From: Lysinibacillus sp. G4S2
GTDB taxonomy: Bacteria; Bacillota; Bacilli; Bacillales_A; Planococcaceae
Length of the DNA stretch: 64,000 nucleotides
Direction: 5' to 3'
NCBI RefSeq assembly: GCF_030348505.1
Contig: NZ_JAUCFJ010000002.1
Location: 810,001 to 874,000 of the forward strand
The notes below the pieces were generated by a model, which had not been told where the DNA came from, ran no database searches, and saw only the letters and a program-made list of their open reading frames with translations. The position numbers and the translations under genes were made by a program. Positions 46,282-57,519 of this stretch are shown here, one piece after another (the first letter of the stretch is position 1; each line of letters opens with the position of its first letter).

Positions 46282-48261
46282 GTGCAAACATTTGATTTAC
46301 AAGCGCCATATACGCCTAATGGGGATCAGCCACAGGCAATTGCGGAATTAGTGGAGGGTGTACTTGCAGGTAAACGTCATCAAACATTGCTCGGTGCAAC
46401 AGGAACAGGAAAAACGTTTACGATTTCTAATGTCATTAAAGAGGTAAAAAAACCGACACTTATTATGGCGCACAATAAAACATTAGCGGGTCAATTATAT
46501 AGTGAGTTTAAAGAGTTCTTCCCTAATAATGCAGTTGAATACTTTGTCAGCTACTATGATTACTTTCAGCCAGAGGCCTATGTGCCACAGACGGATACTT
46601 ATATCGAGAAAGATTCAAGCATTAATGATGAAATTGATAAGTTACGTCACTCTGCGACATCTTCATTATTTGAGCGTGAGGATGTCATTATTATTGCGTC
46701 CGTGTCCTGTATATATGGTTTAGGTTCTCCAGAAGAGTATCGCGAAATGGTCGTGTCAGTGCGTACCGGAATGGAAATTGAACGTAATCAATTGCTTCGA
46801 AAGCTAGTCGATGTACAGTATGAGCGTAATGATGTGAGTTTTACGCGTGGGACGTTTCGGGTACGTGGAGATGTAGTGGAAATATTACCAGCATCCCGTG
46901 ATGAACATTGTATTCGTGTGGAGTTTTTCGGAGACGAGATAGATCGAATTCGCGAGGTAGATGCGTTAACGGGTGAAATTTTAGGGGATCGTGACCATGT
47001 CGCTATTTTCCCAGCATCCCACTTCGTTACACGAGAAGAAAAACTGCTAAAAGCCATTGAAAATATTGAAAAAGAGTTGGAGGAGCGCCTAGCTCTTTTA
47101 CGTGCGGAGGATAAATTATTGGAGGCGCAGCGTTTAGAGCAGCGTACTCGCTATGATTTAGAAATGATGCGTGAAATGGGCTTCTGCTCAGGGATTGAAA
47201 ACTACTCGCGTCATTTAACATTGCGTGAAGCGGGGGCAACTCCATATACGTTATTTGATTATTTCCCAGAGGATTTTTTACTTGTTGTCGATGAAAGTCA
47301 TGTGACATTGCCACAGGTTCGAGGAATGTTTAATGGTGACCAAGCACGTAAAGGTGTGTTGGTAGAGCACGGCTTCCGTTTGCCATCAGCACTAGATAAC
47401 CGTCCTTTACGCTTTGAGGAATATGAGAAACGTATTCATCAAGCCATTTATGTCTCGGCAACACCTGGCCCATATGAGCTTGAGCATACGCCGGAAATGG
47501 CGCAGCAAATTATTCGTCCAACTGGGCTGCTTGATCCACAAATTGACGTACGTCCTATTGAAGGACAAATTGATGACTTAATCGATGAAATTCAAGGACG
47601 TATTGCTTGTGATGAGCGGGTACTCGTGACAACATTGACGAAAAAAATGTCTGAGGATTTATCAGCTTATTTGAAAGAAATGGGCTTAAAAGTGGAATAC
47701 TTGCATTCAGAGATTAAGACACTAGAGCGAATTGAAATTATTCGTGAGCTTCGCAAAGGTACTTATGATGTTCTAATTGGTATTAACCTATTGAGGGAAG
47801 GGCTAGATATTCCTGAGGTTTCTCTTGTCGCTATTTTAGATGCTGACAAGGAAGGGTTTTTACGTTCAGAGCGTTCACTCATTCAAACAATTGGACGTGC
47901 TGCACGTAATGCCAATGGTCATGTCATTATGTACGCAGATAATATGACGGACTCTATGAAAAAGGCGATTGAGGAAACGAAACGTCGTCGAACACTGCAA
48001 ATGGCATATAACGAAGAACATGGCATTACACCGAAAACGATTGTTAAGAAGATTCCTGATGTTATTCGTGCGACACAGGTGGCAGAGGAAGAAGAGTCTT
48101 ATGTAGCGAAGGCAACAAAAGGTAAGAAGCTGACGAAGGCGGAAAGAGAGCAGTTACTTGCTACGCTAGAAGTAGAAATGAAGGAAGCAGCAAAAGCGCT
48201 AGATTTCGAACGTGCTGCTGAGCTGCGCGATACAATATTTGAATTGAAGGTAGAAGGGTGA
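46282..48261 (+). CDS. uvrB: UvrB, excision nuclease subunit B
   Basis: 659 residues. DNA-damage verification helicase of nucleotide excision repair. Walker [13 protein letters not shown], the beta-hairpin region [25 protein letters not shown]-type VVDESHVT, helicase motif [14 protein letters not shown] and the C-terminal UVR domain ([18 protein letters not shown]) that recruits UvrC. GTG start at 46282; the ATG at 46278 is out of frame. uvrA follows after 7 bases. Confidence 0.96.
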   Translation: MQTFDLQAPYTPNGDQPQAIAELVEGVLAGKRHQTLLGATGTGKTFTISNVIKEVKKPTLIMAHNKTLAGQLYSEFKEFFPNNAVEYFVSYYDYFQPEAYVPQTDTYIEKDSSINDEIDKLRHSATSSLFEREDVIIIASVSCIYGLGSPEEYREMVVSVRTGMEIERNQLLRKLVDVQYERNDVSFTRGTFRVRGDVVEILPASRDEHCIRVEFFGDEIDRIREVDALTGEILGDRDHVAIFPASHFVTREEKLLKAIENIEKELEERLALLRAEDKLLEAQRLEQRTRYDLEMMREMGFCSGIENYSRHLTLREAGATPYTLFDYFPEDFLLVVDESHVTLPQVRGMFNGDQARKGVLVEHGFRLPSALDNRPLRFEEYEKRIHQAIYVSATPGPYELEHTPEMAQQIIRPTGLLDPQIDVRPIEGQIDDLIDEIQGRIACDERVLVTTLTKKMSEDLSAYLKEMGLKVEYLHSEIKTLERIEIIRELRKGTYDVLIGINLLREGLDIPEVSLVAILDADKEGFLRSERSLIQTIGRAARNANGHVIMYADNMTDSMKKAIEETKRRRTLQMAYNEEHGITPKTIVKKIPDVIRATQVAEEEESYVAKATKGKKLTKAEREQLLATLEVEMKEAAKALDFERAAELRDTIFELKVEG

Positions 48262-48268
48262 ATGGCTT

Positions 48269-51133
48269 GTGAAAAATACTGAAATAGTCGTGCAGGGCGC
48301 GCGAGCACATAATTTAAAAAATATTAATGTCACAATTCCACGTGATCAACTAGTAGTGTTAACAGGTTTATCGGGCTCAGGGAAATCATCATTAGCGTTT
48401 GATACGATTTATGCTGAGGGACAACGTCGTTATGTAGAATCACTTTCAGCCTATGCCCGACAATTCCTTGGTCAAATGGACAAACCAGACGTCGATGCGA
48501 TAGAGGGGTTATCTCCTGCTATTTCCATCGATCAAAAAACGACGAGCCGTAACCCACGTTCTACAGTTGGTACAGTAACGGAAATCTATGATTATTTACG
48601 TTTGCTATATGCGCGCATCGGTAAGCCTATTTGTCCGAATCATGGTATTGAAATTACTTCCCAGACGATTGAGCAAATGGTCGATCGTTTATTATCTTAC
48701 CCAGAAAGAACGAAAATGCAGTTGCTTGCTCCAATGGTCTCAGGGCGCAAGGGAACGCACGTAAAGTTACTGGAGGATTTAAAAAAGCAAGGCTTTGTTC
48801 GAGTGCGGATCGATGGGGAACTACGTGATTTAGATGATGCGATTGATCTTGATAAAAACAAAAAGCATTCGATTGAAGTAGTCATTGATCGTGTTGTGAT
48901 GAAGGAAGGTGTAGCGGCACGTCTTAGCGACTCCTTAGAGACAGCATTGCGTTTAGCTGATGGGCGTGTACTTGTCGATGTGATGGAACATGAGGAATTA
49001 TTATTTAGTGAGCATCATGCCTGTCCATTATGTGGATTTTCTATTGGTGAGCTAGAGCCTCGTATGTTTTCATTTAACAGTCCATTCGGAGCTTGCCCAA
49101 GCTGTGATGGTTTAGGTTCAACACAAGAGGTAGATCTTGATTTGGTAGTACCGGATTGGGACCGTTCTTTATTAGAGCATGCTTTAGCACCGTGGGAACC
49201 AACTAGCTCACAATATTATCCACAGTTATTAAAGGCTGTTTGTGATCATTATGATATTCCGATGGATGTACCTGTAAAGGATCTTCCGAAAGAAAAGATG
49301 GATAAAATTTTATATGGTTCTGGTAAAGATAAAATCCACTTCCATTATGAAAATGAGTTTGGCAATGTGCGAGATCAAATGATTGAATTTGAAGGTGTTG
49401 TGCGTAATGTGGAGCGTCGTTTTAAGGAGACCACTTCTGATTACGTGCGCGAACAAATGGAAAAATATATGGCGCAGCAAGCATGTCCTTCTTGTAAAGG
49501 TTATCGCTTAAAGCCTGAAACATTAGCTGTAAAACTAGCAGATAAGCATATTGGTGAAGTCACTCAGTATTCGATTCAGGAAGCTGATACATTTTTCAAC
49601 GAGCTGGATTTATCAGAAAAGGATATGCAAATTGCTCGACTAGTTTTACGTGAAATTGAAGAACGACTAGGCTTCCTCGTAAACGTAGGATTAGATTATT
49701 TAACATTAAGTCGAGCAGCAGGAACACTTTCAGGGGGAGAAGCTCAACGCATTCGCCTCGCTACACAGATTGGCTCGCGTTTAACAGGTGTCCTCTATAT
49801 TTTAGACGAGCCATCAATCGGCTTACATCAACGCGATAATGACCGTCTCATAAGCACACTGCAAAATATGCGCGATATAGGCAATACGCTTATTGTTGTC
49901 GAGCACGATGAAGATACGATGCTGGCGGCGGATTATCTCATTGATGTTGGTCCTGGTGCAGGTGTGCATGGTGGTCAAATTGTAGCGGCAGGAACACCAC
50001 AGGAAGTAATGGAAAATGAAAAGTCTTTGACGGGGCAATATTTAAGTGGTAAGAAGTTTATTCCACTGCCAATTGAGCGACGTAAACCGAATGGACGCAA
50101 ATTATCGATTAAAGGTGCTAAGGAAAATAATCTTCAAAATGTGAAAGTTGATATACCACTTGGCTTATTCGTCGCAGTAACAGGGGTTTCTGGATCAGGT
50201 AAATCAACACTTATTAATGAAATTTTATATAAATCATTGGCTCAAAAGCTTAATCGTTCAAAGGTGAAGCCAGGCCAACATAAAGAAGTAACAGGGATGG
50301 AAGAGCTCGAAAAGGTTATTGATATTGACCAATCACCAATCGGTCGTACACCTCGCTCTAATCCTGCTACTTATACAGGTGTGTTTGATGATATTCGAGA
50401 TGTTTTTGCAGCAACAAATGAGGCGAAGGTACGTGGCTATAAAAAAGGTCGCTTTAGCTTCAACGTTAAGGGAGGTCGCTGTGAGGCTTGTCGTGGTGAC
50501 GGTATTATAAAAATTGAAATGCATTTCCTTCCAGATGTTTACGTGCCGTGTGAAGTCTGCCATGGGAAACGCTATAACCGTGAAACACTTGAAGTAAAAT
50601 ATAAAGATAAGAGCATTGCGGATATTTTAGATATGACGATTGAAAACGCAGTCGTATTCTTCGAAAATATTCCGAAAATCCAGCGTAAGCTACAAACCAT
50701 TGTGGATGTTGGATTAGGCTATATGAAACTAGGGCAACCTGCAACAACATTATCTGGTGGTGAGGCACAGCGTGTGAAATTAGCCTCAGAATTACACCGT
50801 CGCTCAACAGGTAAATCATTCTATATTTTAGATGAGCCGACAACAGGATTACATGCAGATGATATTGCACGTTTACTTGTTGTTTTACAGCGTCTTGTAG
50901 AAAATGGCGATTCAGTACTAGTAATCGAACATAATTTAGATGTCATCAAGACAGCAGACTACATTATCGATTTAGGGCCAGAAGGTGGCGACAAAGGTGG
51001 TACCATTGTTGCGACAGGTACACCAGAAGAAGTCGTTGAAGTAAGCGGCTCTTATACAGGGAAATATTTAAAGCCCATATTGACAAGAGATCGTATGCGT
51101 ATGGAAGCTGCATTAGCAAAGGCTTCTCAATAA
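48269..51133 (+). CDS. uvrA: UvrA, excision nuclease subunit A
   Basis: 954 residues, normal length. Damage-recognition ATPase with two ABC modules: Walker [10 protein letters not shown] (about residues 33-41) and GVSGSGKST; signature LSGGEAQR twice. Zinc modules CPLCGFSIG ... CPSC and [10 protein letters not shown] ... CEVC. GTG start following GAAGG. Operon with uvrB. Confidence 0.97.
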   Translation: MKNTEIVVQGARAHNLKNINVTIPRDQLVVLTGLSGSGKSSLAFDTIYAEGQRRYVESLSAYARQFLGQMDKPDVDAIEGLSPAISIDQKTTSRNPRSTVGTVTEIYDYLRLLYARIGKPICPNHGIEITSQTIEQMVDRLLSYPERTKMQLLAPMVSGRKGTHVKLLEDLKKQGFVRVRIDGELRDLDDAIDLDKNKKHSIEVVIDRVVMKEGVAARLSDSLETALRLADGRVLVDVMEHEELLFSEHHACPLCGFSIGELEPRMFSFNSPFGACPSCDGLGSTQEVDLDLVVPDWDRSLLEHALAPWEPTSSQYYPQLLKAVCDHYDIPMDVPVKDLPKEKMDKILYGSGKDKIHFHYENEFGNVRDQMIEFEGVVRNVERRFKETTSDYVREQMEKYMAQQACPSCKGYRLKPETLAVKLADKHIGEVTQYSIQEADTFFNELDLSEKDMQIARLVLREIEERLGFLVNVGLDYLTLSRAAGTLSGGEAQRIRLATQIGSRLTGVLYILDEPSIGLHQRDNDRLISTLQNMRDIGNTLIVVEHDEDTMLAADYLIDVGPGAGVHGGQIVAAGTPQEVMENEKSLTGQYLSGKKFIPLPIERRKPNGRKLSIKGAKENNLQNVKVDIPLGLFVAVTGVSGSGKSTLINEILYKSLAQKLNRSKVKPGQHKEVTGMEELEKVIDIDQSPIGRTPRSNPATYTGVFDDIRDVFAATNEAKVRGYKKGRFSFNVKGGRCEACRGDGIIKIEMHFLPDVYVPCEVCHGKRYNRETLEVKYKDKSIADILDMTIENAVVFFENIPKIQRKLQTIVDVGLGYMKLGQPATTLSGGEAQRVKLASELHRRSTGKSFYILDEPTTGLHADDIARLLVVLQRLVENGDSVLVIEHNLDVIKTADYIIDLGPEGGDKGGTIVATGTPEEVVEVSGSYTGKYLKPILTRDRMRMEAALAKASQ

Positions 51134-51185
51134 TAGTGGGGTTTTATCCCCACTGATTATTAGTTTTCGACACCGATAAATTACT

Positions 51186-51244
51186 GCGCGTAAAAAAAGT
51201 TCGCAAATTTCCTAAGAGAGATTTGCGAACTTTTTTACGTGCGC
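51186..51244. terminator. Terminator after uvrA
   Basis: Long perfect stem gcgtaaaaaaagttcgcaaat / atttgcgaacttttttacgc-type, symmetric. A smaller stem (AGTGGGG/CCCCACT, 51135-51154) precedes it. Confidence 0.92.
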
Positions 51245-51258
51245 CCGGCATGCGGATG

Positions 51259-51363
51259 TCGATAAAAAGTAAAAGTTGGGTGATAAAACGTGGAAGTTGG
51301 TCGATAAAACTCAAAAGTTGGGTGATAAAACGTAAAAATGTTCCGATAAATTCAAAAGTTAGA
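51259..51363. repeat. 21-bp tandem array A3, 5 units
   Basis: Five units of exactly 21 bases (first TCGATAAAAAGTAAAAGTTG, second GTGATAAAACGTGGAAGTTG, and so on), starting 15 bases after the uvrA terminator. A single similar half-unit (CCGATAAATTACTG) sits before the terminator. Confidence 0.85.
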
Positions 51364-51496
51364 TGACATTATGTTAAAATGCTATGAAAATAAGCCTAAA
51401 AAAAGATATATGCCCAATTTTTTCATTTTTATGGTGAAACTTTTCACAAGATGATTCGTATAAATAGTATAACGAACTGAGGGAGGCTATTTAATT

Positions 51497-52687
51497 ATGC
51501 AAAATGAACGTCAACGAATTTTAGAACTTGTGGAAAAAGGAACAATTACAGCGCAAGAGGCGATTACATTATTAGAAGCGTTAGAGCAACCTAGCAAGTC
51601 CACTCAAAATGTTATGAATGATGTCTCAAATGAGGGCCAGCATTCCTCGACAGAAAAAGAGTCAGTGTTTAAAGAAAGTCACAAAGATGAACAAACGAAA
51701 AAAGATGAAGATTTCACTAAGTATTTCCAAGAAGAGATGCGAGATTTCCGTAAAGATTTAACGCAAATTGGTTCACTCTTTATGGATATGATGAATACAG
51801 CAGTGAAAAAAGTAAAAGAGTTTGATGTTAACTCTCCGTTTGGTGATAAAGTTGAGTTTACACATACGGAAGAAGTGGCAGCTGAACATATAGATAATAT
51901 ATTTGCTGAATTACCGAATGGCAATTTTTCATTAGAATCTGCCGAGGGAGATAGCTTCCAAGTTATTTGCAAGGTGAAGGCACCACTTATTAATGACAGT
52001 GAAGAAGAAACGCGTGCTCATTTCCTAGAGCAATTCGTTGTAAAGGAAGATGAAGGTTCACTACGAATTTTAAGTCAACTAAAGCTTGTTCAAGTAAATG
52101 TTAAAGTACTTGTACCAAAGGAAAAATTAGAAAAACTATCTGTACGTTTAATGAACGGTAGTGTTACTTTACAAGATACGGATTTTGAGCAATTAAAAGT
52201 AAAGACGTTAAACGGTGTGATTAAAGGCTCTAAGTTTAATTTTGGAAAGGCAGAAGTTGATTCTTCTAATGGTTCGATTGAATTAACAAATGTCCGTGGT
52301 AAAGATTTAGAAGCTGAAACATTGAATGGTCGTGTATATTTAGATGGTGCATTGGATGAAGTTGAAGCAAAATCGGTCAATGGACATGTTGTTGTCACAA
52401 CTTGCTCAACCAATTCATCAAAAATCAAGGCGCAAACAGTTGCAGGAGCTGTTGAATTGTATGTGCCACGTACAATATCGTTAAGCGGTAAAATAGTTAC
52501 GAATTTTGGTAAAGTAGATATTGGTATTCAAGATGCTTCCAAAATCGAATCACAGGATCAATTCTTATCAAAAGTAGTACGTTTTGATAAAGAAGTAGAG
52601 AATGCCAATCGACTATTTATCGAAGGTGAATCTAAAACAGGTGCAGTTTTAGTACGTTATACAACAACTGACGAGCAGCATATTTAA
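51497..52687 (+). CDS. yvlB: YvlB-like protein, DUF4097
   Basis: 396 residues. The N-terminal SHOCT-like helix (ERQRILELVEKGTITAQEAITLLEAL) resembles B. subtilis YvlB. After a charged linker (residues 35-80), a long repeated beta segment follows from about 150 (LNGSVTLQDTDFEQLKVKTLNGVIKGSKF...), typical of the DUF4097 beta-helix. yvlB in Bacillus belongs to an envelope-stress operon with yvlA, yvlC and yvlD, which are not present here. GGGAGG precedes the start. Function unknown. Confidence 0.83.
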   Translation: MQNERQRILELVEKGTITAQEAITLLEALEQPSKSTQNVMNDVSNEGQHSSTEKESVFKESHKDEQTKKDEDFTKYFQEEMRDFRKDLTQIGSLFMDMMNTAVKKVKEFDVNSPFGDKVEFTHTEEVAAEHIDNIFAELPNGNFSLESAEGDSFQVICKVKAPLINDSEEETRAHFLEQFVVKEDEGSLRILSQLKLVQVNVKVLVPKEKLEKLSVRLMNGSVTLQDTDFEQLKVKTLNGVIKGSKFNFGKAEVDSSNGSIELTNVRGKDLEAETLNGRVYLDGALDEVEAKSVNGHVVVTTCSTNSSKIKAQTVAGAVELYVPRTISLSGKIVTNFGKVDIGIQDASKIESQDQFLSKVVRFDKEVENANRLFIEGESKTGAVLVRYTTTDEQHI

Positions 52688-52693
52688 GGAACA

Positions 52694-52790
52694 AAGCATT
52701 CGGGCTATGTAAAACAGCATAGCTTGAATGTTTTTTTACTTTCAACAGAAATCGACGCCTCTTCATTGAAGTCGATTTCTGTTTCTTTTA
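52694..52790 (+). terminator. Two tandem hairpins after yvlB
   Basis: First: stem gcattcgggctatg / catagcttgaatg with TTTTTTT. Second: CAGAAATCGAC / GTCGATTTCTG (52746-52781) followed by TTTCTTTT. Confidence 0.85.
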
Positions 52791-52896
52791 TGTCGAGTTT
52801 TATGTCAATTTCGTTTTTGCAATGGCAATGAAAGAACGAAATAGAAAGAACTGACACGTAATGAAATGAAACTGTAATAAAAAAAAAGAAATAGAG

Positions 52897-52905
52897 TGCT
52901 ATAAT
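52897..52905 (+). promoter_or_regulatory. Extended -10 promoter of ftsE
   Basis: TGCTATAAT, a perfect extended -10, 50 bases before the ftsE start. No clear -35. Confidence 0.6.
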
Positions 52906-52954
52906 AGTAAATGAAATACCTCTTACATAGGTAAGAGATTTAGGTGGTTTAAAT

Positions 52955-53641
52955 ATGATAGAAATGAAAAATGTGACAAAGAAGTATCCAAATGGCGTTG
53001 TTGCGACAAATGGGATTTCCGTTAACATAAAGCAAGGTGAATTTGTCTATGTTGTAGGTCCAAGTGGTGCAGGTAAATCGACGTTCATTAAATTAATGTA
53101 TCGCGAGGAAAAAGCTACTTCGGGAGAAATCACTGTTAATGGCATAGATTTAGCTACATTGAAAAATAATAAGGTGCCTTTTTTACGTCGACAACTTGGC
53201 GTTGTGTTCCAGGATTTCAAACTACTCCCTCGTTTGAATGTTTATGAGAACGTAGCATTTGCACTAGAGGTAATCGAGGAGGATCCTGTGGAAATTCGTC
53301 GCCGGGTAATGGAGGTTTTGGAGCTCGTGGGGCTGAAAAATAAGGCAAGAATGTTCCCTAATGAACTTTCAGGTGGCGAACAGCAGCGTGTTTCGATTGC
53401 GCGCTCTGTTGTCAATGTTCCGAAGGTCGTTATTGCAGATGAACCTACTGGAAATCTTGATCCTGAGACATCTTGGGAGATTATGAATTTATTTGAGGAA
53501 ATTAATGCACGAGGTACAACTATTGTAATGGCAACGCATAACCGTGAAATTGTGAATACAATTCGTCGTCGGGTAATTGCAATTGAAGGCGGCATGATTG
53601 TCCGTGATGAGCACGGAGGTGATTATGGCTATGAAATTTAA
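52955..53641 (+). CDS. ftsE: FtsE, cell-division ABC ATPase
   Basis: 228 residues. ABC motor of FtsEX, which drives peptidoglycan hydrolases outside the membrane. Walker A GPSGAGKST, signature LSGGEQQR, Walker B VVIADEPTGNLDP, and the H-loop MATHNRE are all present. Its end overlaps ftsX. Confidence 0.97.
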   Translation: MIEMKNVTKKYPNGVVATNGISVNIKQGEFVYVVGPSGAGKSTFIKLMYREEKATSGEITVNGIDLATLKNNKVPFLRRQLGVVFQDFKLLPRLNVYENVAFALEVIEEDPVEIRRRVMEVLELVGLKNKARMFPNELSGGEQQRVSIARSVVNVPKVVIADEPTGNLDPETSWEIMNLFEEINARGTTIVMATHNREIVNTIRRRVIAIEGGMIVRDEHGGDYGYEI

Positions 53642-54515
53642 TACTCTAAAACGTCACTTCCGAGAAAGTATAAAGTCACTTGGTCGTAATAGTTGGATGA
53701 CCATTGCCTCAGTGAGTGCAGTTACAGTTACATTAATATTAGTAGGCGTATTTGCGCTAATTATGATGAATTTAAATAAAGTAGCAACTGATTTAGAGAA
53801 TGATGTTGAAATTAAAATTTTAATTGATGAAACAGCTGATAAAGCTGCTGAAAAAGCGCTCATGGAAAAAATAAAGAAATTGCCAGGTGTCGAAGAGATG
53901 AGTTATTCGACAAAGGAAAATGAGTTAACTAAATTAGTAAAAGATTTTGGGGACGATTTTAAATTATTTGAGCAAAGTAATCCATTACGTAATGTTATTT
54001 ATGTGAAGGCTTCAGATCCTCAACAAACGGCTAAAGTCGCAAAGAAGATTGATGAATTTGAGTTTACATATGATGTTATGTATGGTGAAGGCAAAGTAGA
54101 AAAGCTTTTCAACTTCTTAAATACTAGCCGTAACGTAGGGGTAGTGCTCATTTTAGGCTTATTATTTACAGCAATTTTCTTAATTTCTAATACGATTCGA
54201 ATTACGATTATTGCACGTGGTGATGAAATAGAAATTATGAAACTTGTAGGAGCAACGAATTCATTCGTGCGTATTCCATTCTTATTAGAAGGTATGTGGC
54301 TCGGGCTTTTAGGTTCTATTATTCCGATTGCGGTTGTCGCAACCCTTTACCACAATGTATATAAAATTATTGCGCCTCGACTAAAAGGTGAGCTTATTCA
54401 AGTACTTGATTTCTCACCACTTGTGTATCAAGTAAGTGCTCTGATATTACTAATTGGTGTACTAATCGGTGTTTGGGGAAGTTTCATGTCAGTACGTAAG
54501 TTTTTAAAAATCTAG
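53631..54515 (+). CDS. ftsX: FtsX, cell-division permease
   Basis: 294 residues, four membrane segments: one at the N-terminus (SAVTVTLILVGVFALIMM), three near the C-terminus. The large extracellular loop between segments 1 and 2 would contact the hydrolase. ATG 53631 is preferred: GGAGGTG lies 9 bases upstream, while ATG 53625 is too close. The conserved coupling region GDEIEIMKLVGATNSFVRIPFLLEG is present. Confidence 0.95.
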   Translation: MKFNTLKRHFRESIKSLGRNSWMTIASVSAVTVTLILVGVFALIMMNLNKVATDLENDVEIKILIDETADKAAEKALMEKIKKLPGVEEMSYSTKENELTKLVKDFGDDFKLFEQSNPLRNVIYVKASDPQQTAKVAKKIDEFEFTYDVMYGEGKVEKLFNFLNTSRNVGVVLILGLLFTAIFLISNTIRITIIARGDEIEIMKLVGATNSFVRIPFLLEGMWLGLLGSIIPIAVVATLYHNVYKIIAPRLKGELIQVLDFSPLVYQVSALILLIGVLIGVWGSFMSVRKFLKI

Positions 54516-54635
54516 TCTTTGAGGATATGGAACGAGTAAAGAAGCTTATTAAAAGCCTCGTGAAAAGTGCCGTCTAGAATGGAAACAACCTAATAGGTGA
54601 TCAACCAAAATAATAGTCGAAAAGGAGTTCACTCG

Positions 54636-55958
54636 GTGAAAAGTATGGCGAAAAACTCAATGAAAACACTTACAGCAGCATCTGCACTATTTCTTTTTAT
54701 CCAAACTCCATCAGCATATGCAACAAATTTATCGGATTTAAAAGATGAAAAAAAACAAATCGAATCAAAGAAAGATGGCTTAAATTCATCTATCAAAAAT
54801 AAATCAAATGCCATTACTGTAAATGAAGAAAAGCAACAACAAATATTAGATCAAATTCAATCATTAAACGCTGAAATTGACAAAACTAATAGTAATATTA
54901 AAAATGTAATGGCAGAAATACATTCTACAAATGAAGAAATAAAAACTTTAGAAGGTTCTATAACGGAGCTTCTGCGCAAAATTGAAGAGCGAGATTTATT
55001 GTTAGAGGATCGTGCTCGTGCCATTCAGGCGAGTGGTACTGTTACCTATTTAGACGTACTGCTTAGTTCTAATAGCTTCGTAGATTTTATCGATCGATTC
55101 TCTGCTGTTAATTCATTAATGGAAGCGGACCGTCAAATTATCCATGATCAAAAAGAGGACAAGCAAAAATTAGAGGAACAAAAGCAAGTCTTAGAAAGCA
55201 AACGCAAAAAGCTTGAAGATAAAAAAGCTGAGCTTGATCGTTTAAAAGCATCATTGGATGGGCAGAAAACTCAGAAAAACAAATTAGTTGATCAGTTAGA
55301 AAAAGAACAAGAAAAACTAAAGTCAGAGAAAGTTTTACTTGAAAAAGAATACTCTGAGGCACTTGAAATTAGTGATGAATTACAACAAAAGATTATTGAT
55401 GAGCAAAAACGATTAGCTGAAATTGCCCGTCAACAAGAAGAAAAACGCAAGGCAGCCGCAGCGGCCGCAGCCAAGTCTAAGGCATCTAATTCAGGTAATA
55501 GTGGTAATAGTGGTGGTGGGTCTTCAACAGTCCAGGCTCCACAATCGAATGGTACGTGGATTACGCCAACAAATGGTCGTTTTACATCGCCTTATGGCTG
55601 GCGTAATTTTGGCGGAGGTTCAGAATTCCACTATGGAGTCGATCTTGCAAATAATACAGGTACCCCAGTTTGGGCAGCTGCTGACGGTGTGGTTTCCTAT
55701 GCTGCACCACTAAGCACGTATGGTAATGCTGTCATCATTACGCATTCTATCGACGGTCAAATTTATACGACAGTGTATGCACACTTAAATTCCTTCAACG
55801 TTAGTGTTGGTACAGAAGTAACAAAAGGTCAACAAATTGCAACGATGGGCAGTACAGGACGTGTAACAGGACCACACTTACACTTTGAAGTGCACAATGG
55901 CCCTTGGCAAGGACAAGCAGTCGGTAGTGTCAATCCATTAAAATATATTCCATTGTAA
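54636..55958 (+). CDS. M23 murein hydrolase with coiled coil, EnvC-like
   Basis: 440 residues. Signal peptide (KTLTAASALFLFIQTPSAYA), then a long coiled coil (residues about 30-275), an Ala/Lys/Ser-Gly linker and a C-terminal LytM/M23 domain with HYGVDLA and HLHFE zinc ligands. This is the architecture of EnvC-type hydrolases and activators. It follows ftsEX, so the FtsEX complex probably drives it. B. subtilis uses CwlO (NlpC/P60) instead, with the same coiled-coil idea. GTG start with AAAGGAG. The zinc motifs are intact, so catalytic activity is likely. Confidence 0.9.
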   Translation: MKSMAKNSMKTLTAASALFLFIQTPSAYATNLSDLKDEKKQIESKKDGLNSSIKNKSNAITVNEEKQQQILDQIQSLNAEIDKTNSNIKNVMAEIHSTNEEIKTLEGSITELLRKIEERDLLLEDRARAIQASGTVTYLDVLLSSNSFVDFIDRFSAVNSLMEADRQIIHDQKEDKQKLEEQKQVLESKRKKLEDKKAELDRLKASLDGQKTQKNKLVDQLEKEQEKLKSEKVLLEKEYSEALEISDELQQKIIDEQKRLAEIARQQEEKRKAAAAAAAKSKASNSGNSGNSGGGSSTVQAPQSNGTWITPTNGRFTSPYGWRNFGGGSEFHYGVDLANNTGTPVWAAADGVVSYAAPLSTYGNAVIITHSIDGQIYTTVYAHLNSFNVSVGTEVTKGQQIATMGSTGRVTGPHLHFEVHNGPWQGQAVGSVNPLKYIPL

Positions 55959-55965
55959 AAATATT

Positions 55966-56007
55966 GAAAGCTATACATTAGAATTCATCTAATGTATAGC
56001 TTTTTTA
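55966..56007 (+). terminator. Terminator after the M23 hydrolase gene
   Basis: Stem aaagctatacattaga / tctaatgtatagcttt, followed by T-rich tail. Confidence 0.93.
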
Positions 56008-56165
56008 GTTTTCTATAACCATGCAATTTAAGATGAAAGTAAATGCCGCGACATGCCTTTCATAAAAGCTTGCTAGTCAAGGCCCCGATGTCAACAAATC
56101 GAGGAGGCTTTACAGCAAGTCGGCAGGATGTTGTTGAAGCTTTACATAAGTGCCTGAAGAAATAA

Positions 56166-56355
56166 AAGAGACTGGTAGATACCAACGAATCGACGGATGG
56201 AAGATGTGAAGAGACGGAAAGAAGAGATAAAGAGACGGATGGAGGCAGCAAAGCGACGGATAGGACGATTAAATCGACAGAAAGAACCTACGAATCGATG
56301 GAAAGAAGAAGAAAAGAGACGGATGGAACTATTAAGATGACGGATATTATAACAT
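56166..56355. repeat. 21-bp tandem array A4, about 9 units
   Basis: Units start AAGAGACGG, AATCGACGG or AAGCGACGG and are 21 bases long (first one 22). Fainter units extend left to about 56096 (AATCGAGGAGG, AGTCGGCAGG at 21-base steps). Purine-rich on the plus strand. Lies 85-160 bases after the terminator. Confidence 0.85.
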
Positions 56356-56459
56356 TAAGAAAGGGATCAGTCGGCAGAACGTTTTGGGAAGGCATTTCTA
56401 TAGTGGTACCTTGAAATCAGCGTTGTTTTGGTAGATAATTGTAAAAGTTAATTAGAAAT

Positions 56460-56672
56460 TATTTTCGGGCGCATTGGTTTTCTGTAGCGAAAGCAAAGCG
56501 ACAGCTACAATTACGACAAGGCGAAATTGATATAAGTTGATTGGAGTGAGGTTGGGCGACTCCTTGGGATTAGCGTTCCAGACGAGAACCTGGAGCGAGC
56601 TTTGCGAGTGAAGTGGCTCATCGGAAGCCCCAGCTGGAACGGAAATCAACCACACGTTATGGTGATGAGCCA
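56460..56672. repeat. Interspersed repeat R1 with one module
   Basis: Module TGTAGCGAAAGCAAAGCGACAG with GCTACA pairing to TGTAGC (56479-56505). Then GAAATTGATATAAGTTGATT, GACTCCTTGGGAT, GAGCGAGCTTTGCGAGTGAAG, GGCTCATCGGAAGCCCC, and GGAACGGAAATCAACCACACG, all matching R1 at 841-1112. The left and right ends can pair. It ends about 200 bases before the next gene. Confidence 0.75.
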
Positions 56673-56869
56673 GTCATTTTCTAGTTGTGCCACATTTTAT
56701 GTTAATATTAGAGTATATATACCTTCTGGGGTATTTCAATGAATTTGCTTATAAAAAGTATATTCTTTTCAAGTTTTAGGAAGATTTTTTGAACACAGTG
56801 TGAAATGACAGTTCACATAACGATTGTATGCTATGCTGAAATTATCTTTACTTGTGGAGGATTTATCAG

Positions 56870-57502
56870 GTGAATAATACAGAATGGTTCTCTATTCGGA
56901 CACTAACATTACCAGCAACGGCTGTCGCTCTCCTTGTGGCATTTTTCATTGTATGGCTAGTTTTACGTGTACAATTTCCGAAAAAATGGTCGGGGGTATA
57001 TGGAGACGCAGTTTTTACCTTTATTCTTGTTTGGAAATTTAGCATAATTGTCACTGATTTTAAAACTGTTATTGCTCAACCGTTTGCAATCCTTTATTTC
57101 AATGGTGGAACAATGGGTGTCATTTTAGGGGTAATGGCCGCATCACTTCAGATTTGGTGGAAGCGAAAAAAATTACAGTTTGATGCAACTGGAATCGTTG
57201 CCTGTAGCTGGGTAATTATTTTAACGCAGTCAATCTATCAATGGCTTGTGGTGTTACTAAATGATAATCCAATCAATAGCGAAGTAATTACTTTAATTGT
57301 GCTAAGTACATTAACAATCCTCATACTATGGAAAATGACGGTTATCAATCGTGCACTATTTTTATATACGATTGGGCTTATAAGTGTTGCCTTTTTTCAG
57401 CCGCATGGTTTATGGCAACCAGCAGTATGGGTGAGCGTCATATTACTTATACTAGGTATAGCAATATATGACTACTCAAAGAAATTTTCGCAAAGTATTT
57501 AA
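56870..57502 (+). CDS. Multi-pass membrane protein
   Basis: 210 residues with about six or seven hydrophobic segments and short loops. The YFNGGTMGVILGVMAA part recalls prolipoprotein diacylglyceryl transferase (Lgt), but the Lgt catalytic arginine signature is not present, so I do not assign it. GTG 56870 has GGAGG 9 bases upstream. 17 bases separate it from the thioredoxin-like gene, so a membrane step linked to disulfide or cytochrome maturation is possible. Confidence 0.7.
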   Translation: MNNTEWFSIRTLTLPATAVALLVAFFIVWLVLRVQFPKKWSGVYGDAVFTFILVWKFSIIVTDFKTVIAQPFAILYFNGGTMGVILGVMAASLQIWWKRKKLQFDATGIVACSWVIILTQSIYQWLVVLLNDNPINSEVITLIVLSTLTILILWKMTVINRALFLYTIGLISVAFFQPHGLWQPAVWVSVILLILGIAIYDYSKKFSQSI

Positions 57503-57519
57503 TTATTGGGAGGTAAGGG

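Noticed and set aside
56870..57502. Assignment as Lgt (prolipoprotein diacylglyceryl transferase)
   Set aside because: Only one short segment resembles Lgt; the conserved catalytic signature is absent and the neighbours suggest a different role.
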